Of a stretch of DNA of 64,000 bases, positions 1 through 8,157 are shown piece after piece. Below the pieces are notes generated by a model, which searched no databases, was not told where the DNA came from, and saw only the letters and a list, made by a program, of their open reading frames with translations. The translations under genes and the position numbers were made by a program. How positions within the stretch are numbered: position 1 is the first letter of the stretch; each line of letters starts with the position of its first letter. This DNA is from Kaistella faecalis (GTDB lineage Bacteria; Bacteroidota; Bacteroidia; Flavobacteriales; Weeksellaceae): positions 803,248-867,247 of the forward strand of contig NZ_CP078067.1 in the NCBI RefSeq assembly GCF_019195395.1. The letters run 5' to 3'.

Positions 1-166
1 CAATTACTCAAAGTACTGAAAATCTGTGACAAAAATTTTTGAACAGGAATACAATAATACAAACCAACCAAAACCTATCACAAGATCATTGAAGAAATTC
101 TGCTATATAGTAGATATATAGTATATCAGAAAACCTTGTAGATAAAACTATCCTTATTTATATAAC

Positions 167-190
167 AAAAAAATCCCGCCATAAGCGGGA
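167..190 (-). terminator. Rho-independent terminator of the gcvH-vanZ unit
   Basis: A 6-bp GC stem (TCCCGC / GCGGGA) with a 5-nt loop is followed, on the minus strand, by a run of seven T. It lies just downstream of the VanZ-like gene. Confidence 0.8.
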
Positions 191-210
191 CTCTATTTTG
201 GTATACTTAT

Positions 211-570
211 CTAAAGGGTGAGGCTTTTTACTTTGGTAAAGATATAATATCCCGCAAGCACCCCTACTGTATCTGCTACCAAATCCAAAACTTCCATAGA
301 CCTGCCCCAGCCCATTTCATCCTGAAGAATTTCAGTGAGTATAGAGTAGCTCAGCATAATCTGAAAGAACAAAATAAATTTCACTTTTGGGAAGGCTGCA
401 GTAAAACAAAATCCCAACATCGCGAAAATCGTAAGATGCAGAATCTTATCAATCCCATCAAACATAAAGGCATATTCTAAATTTTCCACACCAGGCCTGA
501 GGAGCATAAAAGTAAGAAATGCCCAATAAATGGGCAAAATCTTAATAAATATTTTCGATATTTTATCCAA
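211..570 (-). CDS. VanZ-like family membrane protein
   Basis: A 119-residue, mostly hydrophobic protein with about three to four predicted membrane segments and the short acidic loop sequence DKILH near residue 40 that is typical of VanZ-like proteins. Cellular function is unknown; VanZ itself gives low-level teicoplanin resistance, but most family members are not resistance genes. The start overlaps the 3' end of gcvH by 8 nt on the same strand, so the two are probably co-transcribed and translationally coupled. Family assignment is by sequence character and length. Confidence 0.75.
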   Translation of the reverse strand: MDKISKIFIKILPIYWAFLTFMLLRPGVENLEYAFMFDGIDKILHLTIFAMLGFCFTAAFPKVKFILFFQIMLSYSILTEILQDEMGWGRSMEVLDLVADTVGVLAGYYIFTKVKSLTL

Positions 571-940
571 GAGACTCCTGGTATTGCTCTGCAGTAATCA
601 GTTCAGACATATCTGCTCCCTCTGCAATCGTCAATTTAATGATCCAGCCTTTGCCATATGGATCTGTGTTAAGAAGTTCGGGCTGGTCTTCAAGCTCTGT
701 GTTGAACTCTGTTACCGTACCACTTACCGGCAAGAAAAGGTCTGAAACAGTTTTCACAGCTTCTACACTGCCGAAAACATCTCCTGCAGAAAGTTCATCA
801 TCCACAGAATCTACATCTACAAAAACAATATCACCCAACTCGCCCTGTGCGAAATCTGTAATCCCAATTGTTGCGGTGTCCCCATCAATTCTAACCCATT
901 CGTGGTCTTTTGTGTACTTTAATTCAGAAGGTGTATTCAT
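563..940 (-). CDS. gcvH: Glycine cleavage system H protein
   Basis: Lipoyl carrier protein of the glycine cleavage complex; it shuttles the aminomethyl group from the P protein to the T protein. The 125-residue length is normal for the family. The lipoylation site is the lysine of the [11 protein letters not shown] motif, about K63, in the expected beta-hairpin, and the N-terminal KYTKDHEWV motif is also typical. The other complex genes (gcvP, gcvT) are not in this window. It is the first gene of a two-gene unit with the VanZ-like gene. Confidence 0.97.
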   Translation of the reverse strand: MNTPSELKYTKDHEWVRIDGDTATIGITDFAQGELGDIVFVDVDSVDDELSAGDVFGSVEAVKTVSDLFLPVSGTVTEFNTELEDQPELLNTDPYGKGWIIKLTIAEGADMSELITAEQYQESLG

Positions 941-959
941 TTTTTTAAATTTTATTTTT

Positions 960-967
960 CAAAATTA
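960..967 (-). promoter_or_regulatory. Putative -7 element for gcvH
   Basis: TAATTTTG on the minus strand matches the Bacteroidota -7 consensus TAnnTTTG, 20 nt upstream of the gcvH start. A second copy lies at 970-977. No clear -33 TTTG was seen. Confidence 0.4.
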
Positions 968-1093
968 CTCAAAATTATCATAATCTCAAATCTTTCAAAC
1001 AACTTATTCGGGCATCACGCACCGGCCTCTCAATTGTCACCACGGCTATAACTATAATAAGCGGACAGCGATCATGGTTTTTGCTTCTTTTAC

Positions 1094-1101
1094 TATCTTT
1101 G
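1094..1101 (+). promoter_or_regulatory. Putative -7 element for the aldehyde dehydrogenase
   Basis: TATCTTTG matches TAnnTTTG and would give a leader of about 60 nt before the ATG at 1169. Confidence 0.4.
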
Positions 1102-1168
1102 CTGTAATACGAATTGCGTGCGAATTCATTTAGCACGAAATTTCTATAAATTCAAACATCAATAAACA

Positions 1169-2455
1169 ATGATTTTATCTAAAAAAATAGATTCCGCTCA
1201 TCAATCTTTTCTCCAGTGGCGGGATATTCCTTTTTCTACAAAACAGAAGCATCTTATAAAACTGGCTAACCTTCTGGAAAAGAATGCTGAAAAATTTGGC
1301 AAGAACATCACCAGAGAGATGAACAAACCGGTTTCTCAATCCATCGCGGAAGTTGAAAAATGTGCACTGATGGCGAGATTCTACGCCAACGCAGAAAACA
1401 TACTGAAACCCGAAAAGATAAAAACAGAATACAAACTCTCCGAGATCCATTATTCTCCAATGGGAGTGATTCTGGGAGTAATGCCCTGGAATTTTCCGTT
1501 CTGGCAGGTTCTGAGGTTTGCTGTTCCCGCCATTCTTGCTGGAAATACAGTAGTTCTGAAGCACGCTTCAATCTGTTTCGGGAGCGGAAAAATGATCGAG
1601 AAACTTTTTCTGGAAGCCGGATTCCCCAAAGGGATATTTCAAAATTTAGAGATCGGTCATGCCGAAGTTAAAACGGTTCTGGAAAATCCCCTTATAAAAG
1701 GAGTCAGTTTAACCGGAAGCGAGAAAGCCGGCGCTGAAGTTGCGTCGATCGCAGGAAAAAACATTAAAAAATCGCTCCTTGAACTGGGAGGAAGTGATGC
1801 CTTTATTGTTCTGGATGATGCCAATCTGAAGAAAGCTGCAGAAAGCGGTGCCAAGGCGAGACTCCAAAACTGCGGACAGGCCTGCAATGCCGCAAAACGT
1901 TTTATCATTCAGAAAAATATTGAAAAAGAATTTTTACCCCTATTTATTACGGAGTACCAAAAATACATCCCCGGAAATCCTTTGAAAAAAGAGACTAATC
2001 TAAGTGGAATGGCCAGACCGGATCTTGCTGATGAACTTGAAAAGCAATATAAAAAAGCCCTGAAAAACGGAGCGGAAATTATTTTACCGTTGAAGCGCAT
2101 TTCTGATCAGGCTTTCGAGCCTGGCTTAATCCGTGTAAAAAAAGGAAATCCTATCCTGCTGGAAGAACTTTTCGGTCCCTTGGGTATGGTGATGATTGCC
2201 AAGAATGATGAAGATGCCCTGAAACTGGCGAACGATATTCCTTTCGGTCTTGCCAATTCGGTTTGGACTAAGACTAAAAAAAGGCAGGAATTCTTTATTC
2301 AGAATCTGGAATCGGGAACGGTAAGCATTAATAAAGAAACAAGCTCAGATCCAAGACTTCCGTTCGGAGGTGCAAAATCTTCAGGTTACGGAACCGAGCT
2401 CTCGATGATCGCGCTTAAAGAATTCGTCACAGCAAAAACAATTGTAGGAAACTAA
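1169..2455 (+). CDS. NAD(P)-dependent aldehyde dehydrogenase, succinate-semialdehyde dehydrogenase-like
   Basis: Member of the ALDH superfamily that oxidises an aldehyde to a carboxylate. Visible motifs are MPWNFPFWQ (cofactor region, near residue 105), SLTGSEKAG, the general base glutamate in LELGG (E205), and the catalytic cysteine in NCGQAC (C239). The lysine-containing VVLKHAS stretch is also in place. The protein (428 residues) is shorter than the usual 450-490 and resembles the Sad/YneI type of succinate-semialdehyde dehydrogenase, which lacks the N-terminal extension. The substrate cannot be fixed from sequence alone. It is a monocistronic unit ending at a strong bidirectional terminator shared with the convergent ABC exporter. 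Confidence 0.88.
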   Translation: MILSKKIDSAHQSFLQWRDIPFSTKQKHLIKLANLLEKNAEKFGKNITREMNKPVSQSIAEVEKCALMARFYANAENILKPEKIKTEYKLSEIHYSPMGVILGVMPWNFPFWQVLRFAVPAILAGNTVVLKHASICFGSGKMIEKLFLEAGFPKGIFQNLEIGHAEVKTVLENPLIKGVSLTGSEKAGAEVASIAGKNIKKSLLELGGSDAFIVLDDANLKKAAESGAKARLQNCGQACNAAKRFIIQKNIEKEFLPLFITEYQKYIPGNPLKKETNLSGMARPDLADELEKQYKKALKNGAEIILPLKRISDQAFEPGLIRVKKGNPILLEELFGPLGMVMIAKNDEDALKLANDIPFGLANSVWTKTKKRQEFFIQNLESGTVSINKETSSDPRLPFGGAKSSGYGTELSMIALKEFVTAKTIVGN

Positions 2456-2474
2456 AAAATCATAACATTTAAAA

Positions 2475-2506
2475 TAAAAGCGCCGGAAATAATTCCGGCG
2501 CTTTTA
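2475..2506. terminator. Bidirectional terminator
   Basis: A perfect 9-bp GC-rich stem (GCGCCGGAA / TTCCGGCGC), with an A-run before and a T-rich run after, sits between the convergent aldehyde dehydrogenase and ABC exporter genes. Confidence 0.85.
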
Positions 2507-4255
2507 TTATGCTTCACTTTCTGCAACATCGCGTTTCAGCTGCGCCCGGTAAAGGGTGGAATAATATCCGTTTTTATCAAGAAGTTCAAGGTGTTTGCCC
2601 TCTTCAACAATTTTGCCGTGTTCCATGACAATAATTTTATCGGCTTTTTCAATGGTCGAAAGCCTGTGCGCAATAATGATTGAAGTCCTGTTTTTTGTAA
2701 TTTTCTCCGTTGCTCTCTGGATAAGCTTTTCACTTTCGTGGTCGATGGAAGAAGTTGCTTCATCCAGTATCAGAATTTTCGGGTCAGAAAGGTAGGCACG
2801 TAAAAATGAAAGCAGCTGACGTTGTCCGAGGGAAATCGAAGAACCTCTTTCACGCACTACATAATCGTACCCGCCGGGAAGACTTTCGATGAAATCATCA
2901 ACCTCAATATCTTTTGCTACGCTTTTAATTTTTTCTAAAGTCACGGTTTCGTCTCCAAAAGCCAAATTTTCGAAAATGGTACCGTGGAAAAGGAATACGT
3001 CCTGCAGCACCACGCCGATATGGCTTCTTAAATTATAGAGTTCATAATCTTTTAAGGCAACGTCATCCAGAAGAATCTGCCCTGAATTAATATCATAAAG
3101 CCTCGTAATTAAACTGATGATGGTAGATTTTCCCGCTCCGGTGGCTCCAACAATCGCGACGGTTTCACCAGGATTCACTTTGAAACTGATCCCTTTTAAT
3201 ACGTCCTGATTTTCATCGTAGGAAAAATACACGTCCTTAAATTCAATCTTTCCGTCAAAATGATCTTTCATTACTTTGCCTTCGTTGGGCAGCGCAAAAT
3301 CTTCATCCATTACACCCAGAACCCTTTCAGCGCCTACGATGCCCCGCTGTATATTATTGAAACGGTCGGCAATTTGTCTCAGCGGACGGATCAACATTGA
3401 GATATACTGAATAAAGGCAATAACCACTCCTGCAGAAATCGTGATATATCCGCCATAGAAAAGGATAAATCCTATGAATAGCGACGAAATCAATTCCACA
3501 ACCGGAAAAAACAGCGAAAATATAAATACGGTTCTGAGCAATGCAGCCTTTAACGTAATATTAATCTGATCAAATTTCTTAAATTCTGCCTGCTGGCGGT
3601 TGAAGACCTGAATCAAAGACATTCCCTGCAAGCGCTCCTGTACAAATGAGTTTTGATTGGCCGTCCAGGTTCTTTCATCTCCGAAAGCCATTCTTAGTTT
3701 TTTCTGGAAGAACCTTGTGATCACAACCATCAGCGGAAGAATTGCCAGTGAAATGTAACTTAAATGTACATCAACCTGAAACATCATGATCAGCACAAAA
3801 ACAATTCGGAGAATATCACCGAAAACCATCAGAAAACCATCAGTATAAACTGTTGAAATGGTTTCTACATCACCCACGGCTCTCGTCACAAGCTGCCCGA
3901 TCGCGGTCTTATCGAAAAATGAGGTACGGAAATAAATGAGTTTATGATAAAGCCTTTCGCGGATATCGCGGATGACATTCTGAGAAATGAAGTTTGAAAA
4001 ATAAACGAGGAAAAAATTCAGAATCGTTTCGCCAAAAACCAAAGCTACCAGAATATAGATGTGCTTCATCATCGAACCTTCGTCTTTAAGTTTGATGATG
4101 TCTGTATCTACAATCTGCATCGTAAGATACGGCCGGTACGTGGAAATTACCGATAAAACGATGGAAATTATCAGCGTAATGATAAACCACGACCGGAATT
4201 TCATCCCAATCTTAAAGAGTCTCTTGATTATATCCCAGGTGCTTTGTTTCTTCAT
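2507..4255 (-). CDS. ABC exporter, fused permease-ATPase (MsbA/MdlB-like)
   Basis: Half-transporter of 582 residues: an N-terminal type 1 exporter membrane domain with six predicted helices (about residues 15-310) followed by an ATPase domain. The ATPase shows Walker A GATGAGKST, a Q-loop, a variant signature SLGQRQ, Walker B ILILDEATSS and the H-loop IAHRLST. It should act as a homodimer or heterodimer in the inner membrane, exporting a lipid, peptide or drug; the substrate is not evident. It is the last gene of a minus-strand operon, 3 nt after the 113-residue membrane protein and downstream of truA. Confidence 0.92.
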   Translation of the reverse strand: MKKQSTWDIIKRLFKIGMKFRSWFIITLIISIVLSVISTYRPYLTMQIVDTDIIKLKDEGSMMKHIYILVALVFGETILNFFLVYFSNFISQNVIRDIRERLYHKLIYFRTSFFDKTAIGQLVTRAVGDVETISTVYTDGFLMVFGDILRIVFVLIMMFQVDVHLSYISLAILPLMVVITRFFQKKLRMAFGDERTWTANQNSFVQERLQGMSLIQVFNRQQAEFKKFDQINITLKAALLRTVFIFSLFFPVVELISSLFIGFILFYGGYITISAGVVIAFIQYISMLIRPLRQIADRFNNIQRGIVGAERVLGVMDEDFALPNEGKVMKDHFDGKIEFKDVYFSYDENQDVLKGISFKVNPGETVAIVGATGAGKSTIISLITRLYDINSGQILLDDVALKDYELYNLRSHIGVVLQDVFLFHGTIFENLAFGDETVTLEKIKSVAKDIEVDDFIESLPGGYDYVVRERGSSISLGQRQLLSFLRAYLSDPKILILDEATSSIDHESEKLIQRATEKITKNRTSIIIAHRLSTIEKADKIIVMEHGKIVEEGKHLELLDKNGYYSTLYRAQLKRDVAESEA

Positions 4256-4258
4256 ATT

Positions 4259-4600
4259 TTAATCCTCTTTCTTTCCGATATCCTGAATTTCAATTGCTGG
4301 ACCTTTCAGGCGTTCTTTCAGAAATCTGTTTTCTAAAAATTTATAAATCCCATATACCGCAGCAATGGAAAGGAGCCAGCCAATTAAATTCACGCCGGAA
4401 AATCCTGTATAATTAATGTTATCGATTTCTTCCGGATCTGTTAATGCAAGATAAATTCCGTAAAATAAACCGAAAAACAGCTGTGTTCCCAAATATATAC
4501 CAATTGCCAGAAGTCCGTACTGCCATTTTACTTTACCAAACCTTTCAGCCAGAGAAGCATAATACCGGTACGCAAAAATCAAAATAAAAATTCCTATCAT
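4259..4600 (-). CDS. Small membrane protein of unknown function
   Basis: A 113-residue protein not recognised as a named family. It has three hydrophobic segments (about residues 1-15, 25-50 and 70-90) and a charged, lysine-rich C-terminal tail. It sits between truA (9 nt upstream) and the ABC exporter (3 nt downstream) on the same strand, so it is almost certainly co-transcribed with both. The tight spacing suggests it may accompany the exporter, but no motif proves this. Confidence 0.7.
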   Translation of the reverse strand: MIGIFILIFAYRYYASLAERFGKVKWQYGLLAIGIYLGTQLFFGLFYGIYLALTDPEEIDNINYTGFSGVNLIGWLLSIAAVYGIYKFLENRFLKERLKGPAIEIQDIGKKED

Positions 4601-4609
4601 CTGTCAGTT

Positions 4610-5341
4610 TTAAAAATTATAACCCACATCCACCAAAAACAAACCTTGCGGTGGTGCGGAAGTTCCTGCCGAATTCCGGTCTTTTTTCTCGATGATTTTT
4701 CGTAAATCTTCCGGTTTAATTTTGCCGTTCCCAATTTCTACCATCGTTCCAACGATTGCTCTTACCATATTTCTTAAAAAACGGTCTGCAGAAATGGTGA
4801 ATTTCAGTTCAGCTCCGTTCTGTTCCCAAATTGCTTTGTAAATTCGGCAGTTATTGGTTTTATTATCGGTGTGAAGTTTGGCGAAACTGGTAAAATCTTC
4901 ATATTCAAAAAGAATTTTGCAGGCTTCATTCATTTGATCGATATCGAGTTTACGTCGCCACATCTGCCAGGAAGAATCCTGAGCAAAGGGATTTTTTTCT
5001 GATGAAATATAATATTCATAAGTGCGGTACGTGGCATTGAATCTGGCATGAAAATCATCTTTCACTTCAAAAATTTTCTTCACTGCGATGTCATCCGGAA
5101 GAAAACTGTTGAGCTTGTAAACTAAATTCTGATCTGGTTTTATATCAGTATCGAAATGCGCGAACATTTTTGTTGCATGCACTCCGGTGTCGGTCCTTCC
5201 GGCTCCGGTAGTTTTAATTTCCTGCCTGAGCAAAGTTGAAAGTGCTTTTTCAAGTTCCTGCTGAACAGAAATTTCCCTGGGCTGTATCTGATAACCAAAA
5301 TAGTTTTTTCCGCAGTAAGAAAATTCAATGAAATATCGCAT
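4610..5341 (-). CDS. truA: tRNA pseudouridine(38-40) synthase TruA
   Basis: Isomerises uridines 38-40 in the anticodon stem-loop of tRNAs. The length (243 residues) is normal. The catalytic aspartate lies in the GAGRTDTGVHA motif (D51), and further family signatures are RYFIEFSYCG at the N-terminus, ARFNATYRTYEYYI near residue 105 and RFLRNMVRAIVG near residue 185. It is the first gene of the operon leading into the small membrane protein and the ABC exporter. Confidence 0.97.
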   Translation of the reverse strand: MRYFIEFSYCGKNYFGYQIQPREISVQQELEKALSTLLRQEIKTTGAGRTDTGVHATKMFAHFDTDIKPDQNLVYKLNSFLPDDIAVKKIFEVKDDFHARFNATYRTYEYYISSEKNPFAQDSSWQMWRRKLDIDQMNEACKILFEYEDFTSFAKLHTDNKTNNCRIYKAIWEQNGAELKFTISADRFLRNMVRAIVGTMVEIGNGKIKPEDLRKIIEKKDRNSAGTSAPPQGLFLVDVGYNF

Positions 5342-5402
5342 GGCTGCAAATTTCTAAAATTAAATTCGGAAAAGTGAAGAAAAATAAAGTAATTTGTCTT
5401 TT

Positions 5403-5897
5403 ATGAAAAAGATTCTGCTCCTCTCCGACTCTCATTCCTATATCGATGACCGTATTTTAGATTACGCTAAACAGGCAGATGAAATATGGCACTGCGGAGA
5501 TTTCGGAAACATGGAAGTAATTGAAAAATTGGAGAAGATAAAACCTCTGCGCGGCGTTTATGGAAACATAGACGGGACAGAAATCCGAAAAATTTTTCCT
5601 GAAGTTTTACGATTTAAATGTGAAGAGGTAGAAGTTTTGATGATTCACATCGGCGGTTATCCCGGAAAATACACTCCGCTGGCGAAAAAAGAAATTGAGG
5701 AACAGACTCCGAAACTCTTTATTTCAGGACATTCACACATTCTGAAGGCGATGTTCGATAAGAAAAACAATCTTCTGCACCTGAATCCCGGCGCTATGGG
5801 AAAAGTCGGCTGGCACCAAATGCGGACGATGATGCGGTTCGAAATCAACAAAGACCAAATCGAAAATCTGGAAGTGATTGAATTAGGTAAAAAATAA
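5403..5897 (+). CDS. Metallophosphoesterase, YfcE/MJ0936-type
   Basis: Small calcineurin-like phosphodiesterase of about 164 residues. Metal-binding motifs are in order: SDSHSY (D-x-H), HCGDFG, GNID, then GHSH and the C-terminal NPGAMG. Members hydrolyse phosphodiester model substrates with Mn2+ or Ni2+; the physiological substrate is unknown. I chose the ATG at 5403 over an in-frame TTG at 5394, because the D-x-H motif then sits right after MKKILLLS as usual. The gene converges on ppx with only 5 nt between the stops and no visible terminator. Confidence 0.9.
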   Translation: MKKILLLSDSHSYIDDRILDYAKQADEIWHCGDFGNMEVIEKLEKIKPLRGVYGNIDGTEIRKIFPEVLRFKCEEVEVLMIHIGGYPGKYTPLAKKEIEEQTPKLFISGHSHILKAMFDKKNNLLHLNPGAMGKVGWHQMRTMMRFEINKDQIENLEVIELGKK

Positions 5898-5902
5898 TTG
5901 TA

Positions 5903-6787
5903 TTAATTCTTTTTCAGATTATCGTAAATCCGATGGATTAAACCGTCGGCCACCGAAATTTTCGGAACGAATATTTTGTCGATATCTCCCCAGTTCATTA
6001 CATTATTGAAAATTTCCAAGGCAGGAACCAGAACATCGGCGCGGTCTTCCCTGAGTCCGAATTTGCTCATTCTTTCCGTTACGGTAAGGCCATTCATTTC
6101 TTTATAATACTTTTTCAGGTAGGCTGTAGACATCGGTTTTCCGTCTTTTGTCTTGCTCATCGAAAATATTTTATTGATGTTTCCGCCGGAACCTATCGCT
6201 ACTACAGGTTTTTTACTGTTGATGTTTTTACGGATTTCTTCTTTCATTTCTTTCCAGTGCTCTTCTTTCACCAGATTATTCAGCAGTCGTATTGTACCGA
6301 TATTGAAGGAATGTTCATATTTCATTTCTCCGTTTTCGTAGAAAGTCAATTCTGTGGATCCGCCACCTACATCAATATAAAGATAGGCTGAATCTTTATC
6401 AAGACCTTCCGCCACGTGATTTTCGTAAATAAGTGTGGCTTCCTCGTCGCCTGAAATGATTTCAATACTGATTCCGGAAGTTTCCTTTACAGCATTAATG
6501 ATTTCCACACCGTTTTTAGCGTCGCGCATCGCACTGGTGGCGCAAGCACGGTAATGTTCCACTTTATAGATTTTCATGAGATCGCTGAAAACCTTCATCG
6601 AACTGATTACCATTTCCTCCCTCTCAGCACCGATCTTCCCGTGAGTAAAAACATCCATCCCCAAACGCAGCGGAATTCTTAACAGATTAAGTTTCATAAA
6701 CTCCGGCTTGCCTTTTTTAGGCTCGGTGACTTCGTTAATCAGAAGCCGGGCTGCATTACTCCCGATATCGATTGCTGCGATTCTCAT
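5903..6787 (-). CDS. Ppx/GppA family exopolyphosphatase
   Basis: Member of the ASKHA fold phosphatases that release phosphate from polyphosphate or hydrolyse pppGpp. Motifs are the N-terminal DIGSNAARLLI, the phosphate-binding YIDVGGGSTEL near residue 140 and AIGSGGNINKI near residue 195. At 294 residues it is the short, two-subdomain form that lacks the C-terminal HD region of E. coli Ppx. ppk1 lies 40 kb away in the same window, so polyphosphate synthesis and breakdown are both encoded but not linked. Its start is 33 nt after cdd on the same strand. Confidence 0.88.
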   Translation of the reverse strand: MRIAAIDIGSNAARLLINEVTEPKKGKPEFMKLNLLRIPLRLGMDVFTHGKIGAEREEMVISSMKVFSDLMKIYKVEHYRACATSAMRDAKNGVEIINAVKETSGISIEIISGDEEATLIYENHVAEGLDKDSAYLYIDVGGGSTELTFYENGEMKYEHSFNIGTIRLLNNLVKEEHWKEMKEEIRKNINSKKPVVAIGSGGNINKIFSMSKTKDGKPMSTAYLKKYYKEMNGLTVTERMSKFGLREDRADVLVPALEIFNNVMNWGDIDKIFVPKISVADGLIHRIYDNLKKN

Positions 6788-6820
6788 AATACTACTTGTT
6801 TGAACTTAGTTTTGAAAATA

Positions 6821-7300
6821 CTAAAGATAAGATGAATCAAAGGAAAACGGAAGCAGGTCGCGGATTGATTTGGTTTTGAAGATTTCACCGTCCAGTGATG
6901 CAAAATAAATCTCAATTCCTTCCTGCTGTTTGGCTTCGTATTCCAGGATCGACTGCCGGCACGATCCACACGGCGGAATTGGTGTTGATGACAAGGCATC
7001 TTTTGGCGCACCAATCACAAACAGTTTCTTCATCTTCACGTTGGGGAAATTAGCAGCTGTCCAGAAAATAGTGGTTCGCTCGGCGCACAGCCCGGAGGGA
7101 TATGCCGCATTCTCCTGGTTACTTCCTGTAATGATTTCGCCGTTTTCTAACAAAACCGCACATCCGACATGAAAATGAGAATATGGAGCGTATGCATTCT
7201 CTCTGATCTTTTTTGCTTCGTCAAAGAGTTTCTTCTCGGTATCATCAAGACTGTCGTAATTCCTGATCGCTTCAAAACTGATTTTTAATTCTTTTTCCAT
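6821..7300 (-). CDS. cdd: Cytidine deaminase
   Basis: Zinc-dependent hydrolytic deaminase converting cytidine or deoxycytidine to the uridine form in pyrimidine salvage. The homotetrameric-type zinc site is complete: C72 and catalytic E74 in GLCAERTT, and C111 and C114 in PPCGSCRQ. The substrate-binding FHVGCAVL segment is near residue 45. The length (159 residues) suits the family. It is probably co-transcribed with the downstream ppx. Confidence 0.95.
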   Translation of the reverse strand: MEKELKISFEAIRNYDSLDDTEKKLFDEAKKIRENAYAPYSHFHVGCAVLLENGEIITGSNQENAAYPSGLCAERTTIFWTAANFPNVKMKKLFVIGAPKDALSSTPIPPCGSCRQSILEYEAKQQEGIEIYFASLDGEIFKTKSIRDLLPFSFDSSYL

Positions 7301-7574
7301 TTAAAAAAATTGGGGAGTAAAGATACCTTTTATTTTTCAATTATTAGCTCTACAGCGCTAACAGATTGGCAAAATGAATCTCCTATAAATCAACAGCATT
7401 ACTGGCGGTCTTAGGAAAATTTTAACTCGTGCCTCTAATTCTTTGGTTTAAAAATTGATGCTGAAAACTACATTCTGATAGCTTTCTTCTATAGTAATCT
7501 TTATTAAATCTCAAGATTGCGGCTAAATAGGATTTCATAAGCAGCCAAATTCAAACATTAATAAAAAAATTAAA

Positions 7575-8141
7575 ATGGAAAAGAAAAAAACAACTCCTCC
7601 GAAGAAACAGGCTAATGGCGGTGCCATGCAGCTGCGTGACCTTTTCACTGACGGTTTGAAGGACATTTATTATGCGGAAAATGCATTAGTAAAAGCACTT
7701 CCCGAAATGTATGAAAATGCATCAGATCCAAAACTCAAAACGGCTATTAAAGATCATTTGGCGCAGACTAAACAACAGGTAGTTCGGCTGGAAGAAGCAT
7801 TCGCCTCCATGGGAATGAAAGCCGAAGCCAAAAAATGTCCTGCGATTGAGGGAATACTGGAAGAAGGAAGGGAAACCGTTTCGGGTGCAGCCGAAGGTCC
7901 GGTTCGCGATGCTGCCATTATCGGAAGTTCTCAAAAAGTAGAGCATTACGAAATCGCCAGCTACGGAACGCTTTGCGCCTATGCAAAAGTGCTTAATGAA
8001 AAAGAAGCACTTGATCTGCTGCTTCGTACTTTAGGCGAAGAAAAAAAATCAGACTGCGTACTTACCACCATCGCAGATACCAACCTGAATTCTCAGGCCG
8101 CGGCGGGTAAACATAAATCCAAAGATATAAACGCTGTATAA
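7575..8141 (+). CDS. DUF892 family ferritin-like protein (YciE/YciF type)
   Basis: A 188-residue, mostly helical protein with the typical opening LRDLFTDGLKDIYYAENALVKALP (two glutamate-bearing helices), then a second helix pair containing the glutamates of the ferritin-like fold (KVEHYEIASYGTL). The YciE/YciF family is a stress-induced group of ferritin-like four-helix bundles, with probable but unproven metal binding. The start is supported by a lysine-rich N-terminus after the only good ATG. It lies 16 nt upstream of the large catalase on the same strand, which implies a shared transcript and an oxidative stress role. Confidence 0.9.
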   Translation: MEKKKTTPPKKQANGGAMQLRDLFTDGLKDIYYAENALVKALPEMYENASDPKLKTAIKDHLAQTKQQVVRLEEAFASMGMKAEAKKCPAIEGILEEGRETVSGAAEGPVRDAAIIGSSQKVEHYEIASYGTLCAYAKVLNEKEALDLLLRTLGEEKKSDCVLTTIADTNLNSQAAAGKHKSKDINAV

Positions 8142-8157
8142 CCAACAAATCACTACT